In this document: positions 25,767 through 33,802 of the stretch, one piece after another
Layout of the letters: the number at the start of each line of letters is the position of its first letter
Numbering within the stretch: position 1 is the stretch's first letter
Notes under the pieces: generated by a model
What the model was told of the DNA's origin: nothing
Database searches by the model: none
The model's input: the letters and a program-made list of their open reading frames with translations, nothing else
Position numbers and translations under genes: made by a program
From: Thermopolyspora sp044507605
GTDB taxonomy: Bacteria; Actinomycetota; Actinomycetes; Streptosporangiales; Streptosporangiaceae
DNA: 64,000 nucleotides
Assembly (NCBI GenBank): GCA_044507605.1
Contig: JBIQJI010000005.1
Coordinates: forward strand, 1-64,000
Reading direction: 5' to 3'

Positions 25767-26713
25767 CGGGGCAGGGAACGTCGCCGGAGACGCTCACGAC
25801 GAGCGCGGCCACGCCGGCGCCGGAGGCGCGCACCGGCCCGCCGGCCACCGGCCCGTCGGCCAGGCCGCGCCGGGGCCGCAGCGGACAGGGCGCCGCCTGG
25901 CGCGCGTTCCTCCGCAGACGGTCGACGCAGTTCTACCTCACGCTCGTGCTCGCCTTCGTGCTCGTCGCGGTGATCGGCCCGTTCTTCGTCGGCGACCCGC
26001 TCGCGACCGGCTACGCGAAGCTGCTCCCGCCCAGCGCGGAGCACCCGTTCGGCACCGACATGCTGGGCCGCGACTACCTCGCACGGGTCGTGCACGGCGG
26101 GCAGATCTCGCTGCTGGTGGGCTTCAGCGTCGCCGTGCTGTGCATGACGTTCGGCCTGGTCGTCGGCGGGCTCGCCGGATACTACGGCGGCTGGATCGAC
26201 GCCGCCATGGTCAAGATCGCCGAGTTCTTCCAGGTGCTGCCCGGGCTCGTGCTCGCGCTGGTCGCGGCGGCGCTGCTCGGCTCGAACGTCGTCGTCGTCG
26301 GGCTGATCCTCGCGATCACGATGTGGCCCGGCGTCGGCCGCATCGTGCGGGCCGAGGCGATGCGCATCTCCAAGCTGGGGTACGTCGAGTCGCAGCGGGC
26401 GGCGGGGTTCCGCGGCCTGCGCATCCTGTGGTCCGACGTGATCCCGAACGCCATGCCGCCCGTGCTCGTCGCCACGACCATGACCGTGGGCCGCGCCATC
26501 CTCATCGAGTCGGGCCTGTCGTACATCGGGGTCGGCGACCCGAGCAACCCGAGCTGGGGCTCGCTGCTGAACGACGCGCAGTCCTACATGCGCGACAGCT
26601 GGTGGCTCGCCGTCCTCCCCGGATCCTGCATCTTCCTCGTCGTGCTCGCCGTGAACATGCTCGGCGACGCCCTCAACGACGCGTTCAACCCGACGATCGG
26701 GAGGGTCAAGTGA
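25763..26713 (+). CDS. Peptide/nickel-type ABC transporter permease (DppC-like)
   Basis: 316 aa from ATG 25763 (GGAGGTGA upstream), overlapping the previous stop. A long Pro/Ala/Arg-rich cytoplasmic N-terminus (about 1-55) precedes the first span. PPSAEHPFGTDMLGRDYLARV is the DppC hallmark; six spans; EAA-type loop SQRAAGFRGLRILWSDVIPN. Partner of the 24768 permease. Its stop overlaps the GTG of the ATPase gene. Confidence 0.92.
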   Translation: MTGQGTSPETLTTSAATPAPEARTGPPATGPSARPRRGRSGQGAAWRAFLRRRSTQFYLTLVLAFVLVAVIGPFFVGDPLATGYAKLLPPSAEHPFGTDMLGRDYLARVVHGGQISLLVGFSVAVLCMTFGLVVGGLAGYYGGWIDAAMVKIAEFFQVLPGLVLALVAAALLGSNVVVVGLILAITMWPGVGRIVRAEAMRISKLGYVESQRAAGFRGLRILWSDVIPNAMPPVLVATTMTVGRAILIESGLSYIGVGDPSNPSWGSLLNDAQSYMRDSWWLAVLPGSCIFLVVLAVNMLGDALNDAFNPTIGRVK

Positions 26714-27609
26714 GCGGTCCGACGCAAGCCCCGCGCGACGACGCGCCGCTCGTCGAGGTGGCCGGGCTGCACGTCGTGCTTCCGACAGGGGAACGCAGCG
26801 AGGTCGAGGCGGTCCGCCGCGTCGACCTGGTGATCGGGGACGGCGAGCGGGTCGGCGTCGTCGGGGAGTCCGGATCGGGCAAGTCGGTCACCGGCCGGGC
26901 CATCGCCGGGCTGCTGCCGACGTCGCCGAGGGTCCGGGTGGAGGGGTCGATCCGCTTCTCCGGCAAGGAGATGATCGGCGCGCCGCGCACGGCGTGGGAC
27001 GAGATCCGCCGCGACCGCGTCGGCATGATCTTCCAGGACCCGCTGACCTACCTGAACCCCACCATGCGCGTCGGCAAGCAGGTCGCCGAGTCGATCCCCC
27101 CGAGCCGGGAGGAGGACTCCTCCGCCCGCACCCGCGCGGTGCACCGGTTCCTCGAACAGGCCGGCCTGGAACGGCCCGCCGAGGTCGCCATGAAGTTCCC
27201 GCACGAGCTGAGCGGCGGGATGCGGCAGCGGGTGCTGATCGCCATCGCGATCGCCAAGCTGCCCCGGCTGATCATCGCCGACGAGCCGACGACCGCGCTC
27301 GACGCCACCGTCCAGCAGCACGTGCTCAGGACCCTCGACACCACGGTCTCCGACCTGGGCACCTCCCTGATGCTCATCTCGCACGACCTCGCCGTCGTCG
27401 CCGGCATGACCGACCGCATCTACGTGATGTACGGCGGGCGCATCGTCGAGGAGGGGCCCACCGAGCAGGTGCTGCACGAACCGCGGCACGCCTACACCCA
27501 AGCCCTGCTGCGCAGTGTGCGCAGCCTCACCGACGACGGGGTGGAGCTCTACTCCATCCCGCCCGAGCTGCGGCGTGAGCTCGCCGAGGAGGCGGCCGAT
27601 GCTTCTTGA
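26710..27609 (+). CDS. Oligopeptide-type ABC transporter ATPase (DppD-like)
   Basis: 299 aa from GTG 26710 within a GTGA overlap. Walker A GESGSGKSVTG, Q-loop MIFQDPLTYLNP, signature LSGGMRQRVLIA, Walker B LIIADEPTTALD and H-loop ISHDLAVV are all intact. Ends with EQVLHEPRHAYTQALL, the start of the OppD/F C-terminal region, though somewhat shorter than usual. Overlaps the second ATPase gene by 11 bp. Confidence 0.93.
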   Translation: MSGPTQAPRDDAPLVEVAGLHVVLPTGERSEVEAVRRVDLVIGDGERVGVVGESGSGKSVTGRAIAGLLPTSPRVRVEGSIRFSGKEMIGAPRTAWDEIRRDRVGMIFQDPLTYLNPTMRVGKQVAESIPPSREEDSSARTRAVHRFLEQAGLERPAEVAMKFPHELSGGMRQRVLIAIAIAKLPRLIIADEPTTALDATVQQHVLRTLDTTVSDLGTSLMLISHDLAVVAGMTDRIYVMYGGRIVEEGPTEQVLHEPRHAYTQALLRSVRSLTDDGVELYSIPPELRRELAEEAADAS

Positions 27610-28375
27610 GGCCAAGAACGTTTCGAAGACCTTCCGGTCGGGCCGCGGGACGGCGCCCGTCCACGCGGTCCGCGACGCCACGCTGCGCGCCGAGCCCGGC
27701 CGGTTCGTGGCGATCGTGGGGGAGAGCGGCAGCGGCAAGAGCACGCTGGCGCGCATCCTGCTCGACCTGATCCCGCCCAGCGCCGGCAGCGTCGAACTCG
27801 ACGGCACGCCGATCTCCCGGATGAGCGGGAAGGAGCGGGCGCGGTACCGGCGCCGGGTGCAGGCGGTGCTGCAGGACCCCGCGGGTTCGCTGAACCCCCG
27901 CAAGCGCGTCGAGCGGACCATCGGCGAGGTGATCCGGCTGCACCGCATCGCGACGACCCGCGAGCAGGTGCGGGAGAAGATCAGCGAGGCGCTGCACCTG
28001 GTCGGCATGAACCCCGCCGAGGTCTACCTGGACCGTTTCCCCCACGAGCTCAGCGGCGGCCAGCGCCAGCGCGTGCTCATCGCCAGGGCGATCGCCCTGA
28101 ACCCCGAGATCATCGTGGCCGACGAGGCCGTCTCCGCGCTCGACGCCTCGGTGAAGGCCGGCGTGCTGCGGGTCATGGCCGACCTGAAGGACCGGCTCGG
28201 CGTCGGCTACGTGTTCATCACCCACGACCTGCCCGTCGTGCGGAAGGTCGCCGATCACGTTTACGTCATGCGATCAGGCGAGATCGTCGAAGAGGGCCCC
28301 AAGGAGACCATCTTCGCCCGGCCTGCGCACCCCTACACCCGGACCTTGCTGGCGGCCGCACCGGTGCTGCGGTAG
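27599..28375 (+). CDS. Oligopeptide-type ABC transporter ATPase (DppF-like)
   Basis: 258 aa from ATG 27599, inside the end of the previous gene. Walker A GESGSGKSTLA, Q-loop VLQDPAGSLNPRK, signature LSGGQRQRVLIA, Walker B IIVADEAVSALD, H-loop ITHDLPVV. Forms the ATPase heterodimer with the 26710 product. Together with two permeases and two binding proteins this completes a full importer, unlike the sugar systems in the window. Confidence 0.93.
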   Translation: MLLEAKNVSKTFRSGRGTAPVHAVRDATLRAEPGRFVAIVGESGSGKSTLARILLDLIPPSAGSVELDGTPISRMSGKERARYRRRVQAVLQDPAGSLNPRKRVERTIGEVIRLHRIATTREQVREKISEALHLVGMNPAEVYLDRFPHELSGGQRQRVLIARAIALNPEIIVADEAVSALDASVKAGVLRVMADLKDRLGVGYVFITHDLPVVRKVADHVYVMRSGEIVEEGPKETIFARPAHPYTRTLLAAAPVLR

Positions 28376-28438
28376 GCGCCCCCGGGCCACGACCAGATCC
28401 ATCGGCACGCGAGACGTGTGCGGAAAGGCGGAGAGACC

Positions 28439-30028
28439 GTGAGAACGAAGAGAGCAAGACGCGGTGGTGTGCTCGCCGCCCTGATGGCGGGCGTGCTCGC
28501 CCTGACCGCATGTGGCGGAGGGGGCGGCGCGAGCTCCGACCGGGTGTTCGTGTACGCCGTCAACGGCGACCCGATGCTCGGCGGGCTGAACGCGCAGTTC
28601 GTCGGCGGCACGTACCCCATCCTGTTCAGCTCGCAGATCCTCGAACCGCTGATCTTCCTGTCCGACGACTACAAGTTCTCGCCCGGCCTGGCGACGAAGT
28701 GGGAGGTCAGCCCCGATGGGCTGGACCTGACGCTGGAGTTGCGGCAGGGCGTGAAGTGGCATGACGGCAAGCCGTTCACGGCCCAGGACGTGAAGTTCAA
28801 CTTCGACGAGATCGTGCCGCTGCAGAACTACGGCGCGGTGCTCGCCAAGCGGATCGAGTCGGTCGAGATCACCGGCGAGTACACCGTGGTGGTGCATCTG
28901 AAGGAGCCGTTCGGGCCGCTGCTGGAGACCGTCTCCCAGCAGTTCATGCTGCCCGAGCACATCTACCAGGGCACCGACTACGTCACCAACGAGGCCAACA
29001 AGAAGCCCATCGGCACCGGCCCGATGAAGTACGGCTCCTACACCTCCGGCCAGGAGGTCGTGCTCGTCAAGAACCCCGGCTACTGGGGCGACAAGTCGCA
29101 GGTGGACCGCGCCGTCTACACGGTGATGGCCGACCCGAACGCCCGCGCGGAGGCGCTGTTCGCCGGTGAGATCGACGGGGGCGTGCTCGACCCGTCGCAG
29201 CAGGCCCGGGTCTCCTCCGACCCGCACACCGAGCTGCTCGACCACGGCATGTTCCCGCAGATGGTCACGATGATGTTCAACACCGAGCACAAGTACGTCA
29301 AGGACCCCGTCGTCCGCAAGGCCATCTTCGCGGCGCTCGATCGGCAGGCGTTCGCGAAGACGGCGATGTCGGGGATCGGCCGGCCCGCGACCGGGTTCGT
29401 CCCGCCGGAGATCGACTGGGCCGTCAACCCGGACGTCGACTTCGACAAGGACTTCCCCCGCGACCTCGACGCCATCAACAAGGCCCTCGATGACGCCGGG
29501 TTCAAGCGCGGAGCCGACGGCATGCGGTTCACCCTGCACGTGCTGTCGATCCGCTCGCTGACCGAGGTCGTCTCGACCATCGAGATGGCCCAGTCGATGC
29601 TCAAGGAGATCGGCATCGGCATCGAGGTCGAGCTGACGGGCGGCACGGTGTACAGCGACAAGCTGTACGGTCAGGGCGCCTACGATCTCGCCTTCGTGCG
29701 GTCGAGCATCGGGCCCGACCCCAGCCTCGGCATCGCCCACTGGTACACGTGCAACAAGAAGCGGGAGCCGGGCAACAACCCCACGGGCGTCTGCGACGCC
29801 GAGATCGACGCCGCCGCGGCCGCCGCGCTCGACACCAACGACAAGGCCAAGCGGGGCGAGGCGCTGAAGAAGCTGCAGGCCCGGGCCGAGGAGCTGATGT
29901 TCTACGTGCCGCTCGCCTGGTTCAACGGCGCGTTCCCGACGATCAGCACCGCGCGCTGGCAAGGGCTGGACGGGCCGCGGGTGATGGCCGAGCGGCTGCC
30001 CTGGTCGACGATGACGCCGGCCCAGTGA
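28439..30028 (+). CDS. Peptide-type substrate-binding lipoprotein, copy 1
   Basis: 529 aa from GTG 28439, shortly after GGAAAGG/GGAGAG. Signal peptide with lipobox ALTAC, then a family-5 binding protein: LEPLIFLSDDYKFSPGLATKW, KWHDGKPFTAQDVKFNFDEI, and the C-terminal TWFN-like region (LAWFNGAF). Despite the name, the family binds peptides, opines, oligosaccharides or metal chelates. Immediately followed by a paralogue; 28679-29030 is identical base for base to 30308-30659. Two binding proteins on one importer would broaden the substrate range. Confidence 0.92.
   Translation: MRTKRARRGGVLAALMAGVLALTACGGGGGASSDRVFVYAVNGDPMLGGLNAQFVGGTYPILFSSQILEPLIFLSDDYKFSPGLATKWEVSPDGLDLTLELRQGVKWHDGKPFTAQDVKFNFDEIVPLQNYGAVLAKRIESVEITGEYTVVVHLKEPFGPLLETVSQQFMLPEHIYQGTDYVTNEANKKPIGTGPMKYGSYTSGQEVVLVKNPGYWGDKSQVDRAVYTVMADPNARAEALFAGEIDGGVLDPSQQARVSSDPHTELLDHGMFPQMVTMMFNTEHKYVKDPVVRKAIFAALDRQAFAKTAMSGIGRPATGFVPPEIDWAVNPDVDFDKDFPRDLDAINKALDDAGFKRGADGMRFTLHVLSIRSLTEVVSTIEMAQSMLKEIGIGIEVELTGGTVYSDKLYGQGAYDLAFVRSSIGPDPSLGIAHWYTCNKKREPGNNPTGVCDAEIDAAAAAALDTNDKAKRGEALKKLQARAEELMFYVPLAWFNGAFPTISTARWQGLDGPRVMAERLPWSTMTPAQ
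28679..29030 (+). repeat. 352-bp block identical to 30308-30659
   Basis: Comparing the two binding-protein genes line by line gives no difference over 352 bp, whereas flanking coding sequence is clearly diverged in both codons and residues. Direct repeat, 1,629 bp apart; a gene-conversion tract or partial recent duplication. Confidence 0.9.
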
Positions 30029-30067
30029 GCGGCACGCCGAGGCGGAAGACGAAAGAGGCGGAAGACC

Positions 30068-31657
30068 ATGCGGACGAAAGCGGTGCGACGCGGCGGATTA
30101 CTGGCCGCCGTGGTGGCGGGCGCGCTCGCGTTGAGCGCGTGCGGCGGGCAGAGCGCCGAGGGCGCCGAGACGTCGTACGTGCAGGCGGTCGGCGGCGACC
30201 CCATGACGCTGGGGCTGAACGCGCAGTTCGTCAGCGCCCCGATCTCGCAGCTGTTCAGCTCGCAGATCCTGGAGCCCTTGATCCGGCTCTCGGACGACTA
30301 CCGGCTGTCGCCCGGCCTGGCGACGAAGTGGGAGGTCAGCCCCGATGGGCTGGACCTGACGCTGGAGTTGCGGCAGGGCGTGAAGTGGCATGACGGCAAG
30401 CCGTTCACGGCCCAGGACGTGAAGTTCAACTTCGACGAGATCGTGCCGCTGCAGAACTACGGCGCGGTGCTCGCCAAGCGGATCGAGTCGGTCGAGATCA
30501 CCGGCGAGTACACCGTGGTGGTGCATCTGAAGGAGCCGTTCGGGCCGCTGCTGGAGACCGTCTCCCAGCAGTTCATGCTGCCCGAGCACATCTACCAGGG
30601 CACCGACTACGTCACCAACGAGGCCAACAAGAAGCCCATCGGCACCGGCCCGATGAAGTTCGGCACCTACACGCCGGGCGAGCAGGTCGTGCTGGTGAAG
30701 AACCCCGGCTACTGGGGCGGGAAGGTGCGGGTCGACCGCGCCGTCTTCACCGTCATGCCCGACCCCAACAGCCGGGCGGAGGCGCTGTTCGCCGGTGAGA
30801 TCGACGAAGCCGTGCTGGACCCGTCGCAGCAGGCCCGGGTCTCCGCCGACCCGGACACCAAGCTGCTCGACCACGGCATGTTCGCCCAGGCCGTCGTCAT
30901 CATGATGAACGCGCGCAGCCCTCAGCTGTCGGACCCCGCGGTGCGCGCCGCGGTGTTCGCGGCGCTCGACCGCGCGGCCATCGCCAAGACGGCGCTGTCG
31001 GGGGTGGCCGAGCCCGCGACCGGGTTCTTGCCGGACACGCTCGACTGGGCGGTCAACCCGGACGTCGACTTCGACAAGGACTTCCCGCACGACCTCGACG
31101 CGATCAACAAGGCGCTCGACGACGCCGGCTTCAAGCGCAAGGCCGACGGCACGAGGTTCACCCTGAAGGTGCGCTACATCACCCCGCTGAGCGCGGTCGC
31201 CAAGGCGGCGCAGATGGCGCAGTCGATGCTGGCGGAGGTCGGCATCCAGACCAAGCTCGTCGGCAGCTCGGGCGCGGTGTTCAACGAGAAGATGTACAAG
31301 GACTCCGACTTCGACCTCGCCTTCCTGCGGACCAACCTCGGGCCCGACCCCAGCCTCGGCATCACCCGCTGGTACGAATGCAACGACAAGAAGACGGTGG
31401 CGGCCAACCCGTCCGGCATCTGCGACAAGAAGATCGACGCCGCGAGCGCGGCCGCGCTCGACTCCAGTGCCAAGGCCGCGCGCGGCGAGGCGCTCAAGCA
31501 GCTGCAGGCCCGGGCCGAGGAACTGATGTTCTTCGCCCCGCTGGCGTGGTTCGACGGCGCCTACTCGACGATCAGCACCGTGCGCTGGCAGGGACAGGAC
31601 GCGCGGGAGGCGCCGCCGGAGCGCAAACCCTGGCTCACGATGACGCCGAAGCGGTGA
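30068..31657 (+). CDS. Peptide-type substrate-binding lipoprotein, copy 2
   Basis: 529 aa, the same length as copy 1, 39 bp after it. Lipobox ALSAC, then family-5 fold. The segment encoded by 30308-30659 (about 117 residues, in the first lobe) is identical to copy 1; outside it the two are similar but diverged, for instance in the ligand-cleft region (RYITPLSAVAKAAQM versus LSIRSLTEVVSTIEM). Probably serves the same importer with a different ligand preference. Confidence 0.92.
   Translation: MRTKAVRRGGLLAAVVAGALALSACGGQSAEGAETSYVQAVGGDPMTLGLNAQFVSAPISQLFSSQILEPLIRLSDDYRLSPGLATKWEVSPDGLDLTLELRQGVKWHDGKPFTAQDVKFNFDEIVPLQNYGAVLAKRIESVEITGEYTVVVHLKEPFGPLLETVSQQFMLPEHIYQGTDYVTNEANKKPIGTGPMKFGTYTPGEQVVLVKNPGYWGGKVRVDRAVFTVMPDPNSRAEALFAGEIDEAVLDPSQQARVSADPDTKLLDHGMFAQAVVIMMNARSPQLSDPAVRAAVFAALDRAAIAKTALSGVAEPATGFLPDTLDWAVNPDVDFDKDFPHDLDAINKALDDAGFKRKADGTRFTLKVRYITPLSAVAKAAQMAQSMLAEVGIQTKLVGSSGAVFNEKMYKDSDFDLAFLRTNLGPDPSLGITRWYECNDKKTVAANPSGICDKKIDAASAAALDSSAKAARGEALKQLQARAEELMFFAPLAWFDGAYSTISTVRWQGQDAREAPPERKPWLTMTPKR
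30308..30659 (+). repeat. 352-bp block identical to 28679-29030
   Basis: Second member of the direct repeat pair described at 28679-29030. The boundaries fall inside both genes: left at the codons for SPGLATKW, right at GPMKY/GPMKF. Confidence 0.9.
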
Positions 31658-31706
31658 GACCGGCACACCCCTGTCAGCGGATCGGCACCAAGCGAAACGG
31701 AGCAGT

Positions 31707-32630
31707 ATGGCCCCGCCACTCTTCGACACCCACGCACATCTCATCTCCGACGACTGGGAGACGTATCCACCGCGGGCGATCCGGGCCGACCTGCCGACCC
31801 CGCGGCGCACCGACTACACCGTGACGGCCGAGTCGCTGATCGCGATGATGGACGAACACGGGGTCGCCGAGGCGTGCCTCGTGCAGCGTGGTCATCTCTA
31901 CGGTCACGACAACAGCTACATCCTCGATGCGGCGCGCAAGTACCCCGGGCGGCTGCATCCGGTGGTGATCCTCGACCAGCAGGACCCGGCGACGCCCGGA
32001 CGCTACCGGGAGCTGGTGAAAAGCGACCACGTGCGCGGCTTCCGCATGTCGAACACGCGGCCGTGGCACCTCGACACCGCGTGGCTCTGCTCGCCGCAGG
32101 CGATGGAGGTGTGGGAGGCGTGCGCCGACCTCGGCACGCCGATGGCCCTGATCCTGTTCATGAAGCAGCTGCCGTACCTGCTGCCGCTCATCAAGCTGAT
32201 CGCCCAGCGGTACCCCGAGCTGCCGATCCTGCTCGACCACGGCGGCATGCCGTTCGGGATGACCCAGTACGAGGTGCGGCTGGCGCAGGAGGCCGGTGAG
32301 GAGGTGCGGCTGCCCGGGCCGCCGCACTTCGGCATCGACCGGACGATCGCCATCTTCGAGGACGTGCCCAACGTCCACTTCAAGATCACCGAAATCAACA
32401 TGGAGCGGCTGGCCGCGGCGAACGTGCGGCCGGCCCACATCGTGCGGCGGATGGTCGACTCGTTCGGCCCCGGCCGCGTCATGTGGGGCTCTGACGTGGG
32501 CCAGAGCACGCTGTGGAGCTACGCCGAGAAGACGGCCATGGCGCGGGAGGCCGCCGCCTTCCTGACGGAGGAGGAAGCGCGGGGGTTCCTGCACGACAAC
32601 GCCGCCCGCGTCTACTCGATGGTCAAGTGA
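31707..32630 (+). CDS. Amidohydrolase family protein (amidohydrolase-2 type)
   Basis: 307 aa TIM-barrel metallohydrolase. The N-terminal metal motif is FDTHAHL (His9, His11); later LLDHGGMPFG and MWGSDVG supply further His and Asp ligands. Members include pyrone-dicarboxylate lactonase and decarboxylases such as ACMSD. GGAG precedes the ATG; the gene follows copy 2 of the binding protein by 49 bp. A role in breaking down the imported compound is likely; the precise reaction is open. Confidence 0.85.
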   Translation: MAPPLFDTHAHLISDDWETYPPRAIRADLPTPRRTDYTVTAESLIAMMDEHGVAEACLVQRGHLYGHDNSYILDAARKYPGRLHPVVILDQQDPATPGRYRELVKSDHVRGFRMSNTRPWHLDTAWLCSPQAMEVWEACADLGTPMALILFMKQLPYLLPLIKLIAQRYPELPILLDHGGMPFGMTQYEVRLAQEAGEEVRLPGPPHFGIDRTIAIFEDVPNVHFKITEINMERLAAANVRPAHIVRRMVDSFGPGRVMWGSDVGQSTLWSYAEKTAMAREAAAFLTEEEARGFLHDNAARVYSMVK

Positions 32631-32653
32631 AGCGGCCAGGTGAAGGAGTGTCG

Positions 32654-33799
32654 ATGATGCGGAGGTTCGGCCGGCCTCGCGCCGCCAAGGACCTGACCCA
32701 CACGGTCGTCTACCGGCGCGCCGGCGAGTTCTGCGGGTGGCCCTACACGATGGGCTTCTGGGAGACGGCGTCGGGCGAGCTGGTCGCCAACTTCCTGTCG
32801 ATGGACGCCGACTACCGCGACCCCGCCGGCCTCAGCCACGACCGGCTCGGCGAGCGTGGCGGGCGGGGGAGCAGGCTGGTCACCGTCAGGTCGGCCGACC
32901 GCGGGCGCACGTGGAGCGACCCGGTGTTCGACGTCTACTCGCGCCCGGCCGGCGACGGCCCGGCCGACCTGTCGGCGTGGGGGCCGTTCGACTTCCTGAA
33001 CCGCGACGTGCTGGTGGGCAACAGCAGCACCGACTTCGGCAAGCCGGAGAGCCGGTCCTTCGTCCGCGTGTCGGTGGACGCCGGCCACACCTGGACGCCG
33101 GCGGCCGAGCTGCCGCTCGACGGCCTGCACTCGCTGTCGGCGATCAACTCGGCGACCGTGCGGCCCGACGGCCGCTGCCTGCTGTTCCTGACCCTGATCA
33201 GCGAGGACGGGTGGAACCGCCGGCCGCTGGTGTACGCGAGCACCGACGACGGCACCGAGTTCCACTTCCTGTCGTTCATCACCCCCGAGCGCGACCCCTT
33301 CGCGGCGGCGGACGGCGACTGGCGCAGCACGTACCGCTTCGGCGGCCACCGCTGGTTCTATCCGCGCGGGGTGCTGCTGCCGAGCGGCCGCATCCTGTGC
33401 ACGCTGCGCTGCCAGCGCGACCCCACGGGCGTCATGTGGACCGAGGTGTACCGCAGCGACGACGGCGGCCTGACGTGGGAGTTCCTGTCGCGGGTCAACG
33501 ATTTCGGGGCGCCCGGCAGCCTGGTCGCCATGGCCGACGGGCGGCTGGTCGTCGTCTACGGGTACCGTGTCCGGCCCTACGGCATCCGCGCCGTGGTGAG
33601 CGAGGACGAAGGCAGGAGCTGGGGCCCCGAGCTGATCGTCCGCGACGACGGCGGCAGCTGGGACCTCGGCTACCCGAACGCCTTCGAGGCCGAGCCGGGC
33701 AGAATCGGCGCGATCTACTACTTCAACCGTCGTGACGACCCCGTACAGGCCAACGGGGGAGTGCGGCACATCGCCCACAGCAGCTTCGTTCCGGAGTGA
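32654..33799 (+). CDS. Sialidase-like six-bladed propeller protein with four Asp boxes
   Basis: 381 aa from ATG 32654 (AGGAG five bases before). Four Asp-box motifs, S-x-D-x-G-x-T/S-W: SADRGRTW, SVDAGHTW, SDDGGLTW and SEDEGRSW, at about residues 79, 139, 267 and 315, mark a sialidase/BNR beta-propeller. No signal peptide, so cytoplasmic. Related proteins are sialidases, GH93-type arabinanases and uncharacterised hydrolases; the Arg triad of true sialidases could not be confirmed by eye. Between the amidohydrolase and SnoaL genes in one operon. Confidence 0.8.
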   Translation: MMRRFGRPRAAKDLTHTVVYRRAGEFCGWPYTMGFWETASGELVANFLSMDADYRDPAGLSHDRLGERGGRGSRLVTVRSADRGRTWSDPVFDVYSRPAGDGPADLSAWGPFDFLNRDVLVGNSSTDFGKPESRSFVRVSVDAGHTWTPAAELPLDGLHSLSAINSATVRPDGRCLLFLTLISEDGWNRRPLVYASTDDGTEFHFLSFITPERDPFAAADGDWRSTYRFGGHRWFYPRGVLLPSGRILCTLRCQRDPTGVMWTEVYRSDDGGLTWEFLSRVNDFGAPGSLVAMADGRLVVVYGYRVRPYGIRAVVSEDEGRSWGPELIVRDDGGSWDLGYPNAFEAEPGRIGAIYYFNRRDDPVQANGGVRHIAHSSFVPE

Positions 33800-33802
33800 G
33801 AC

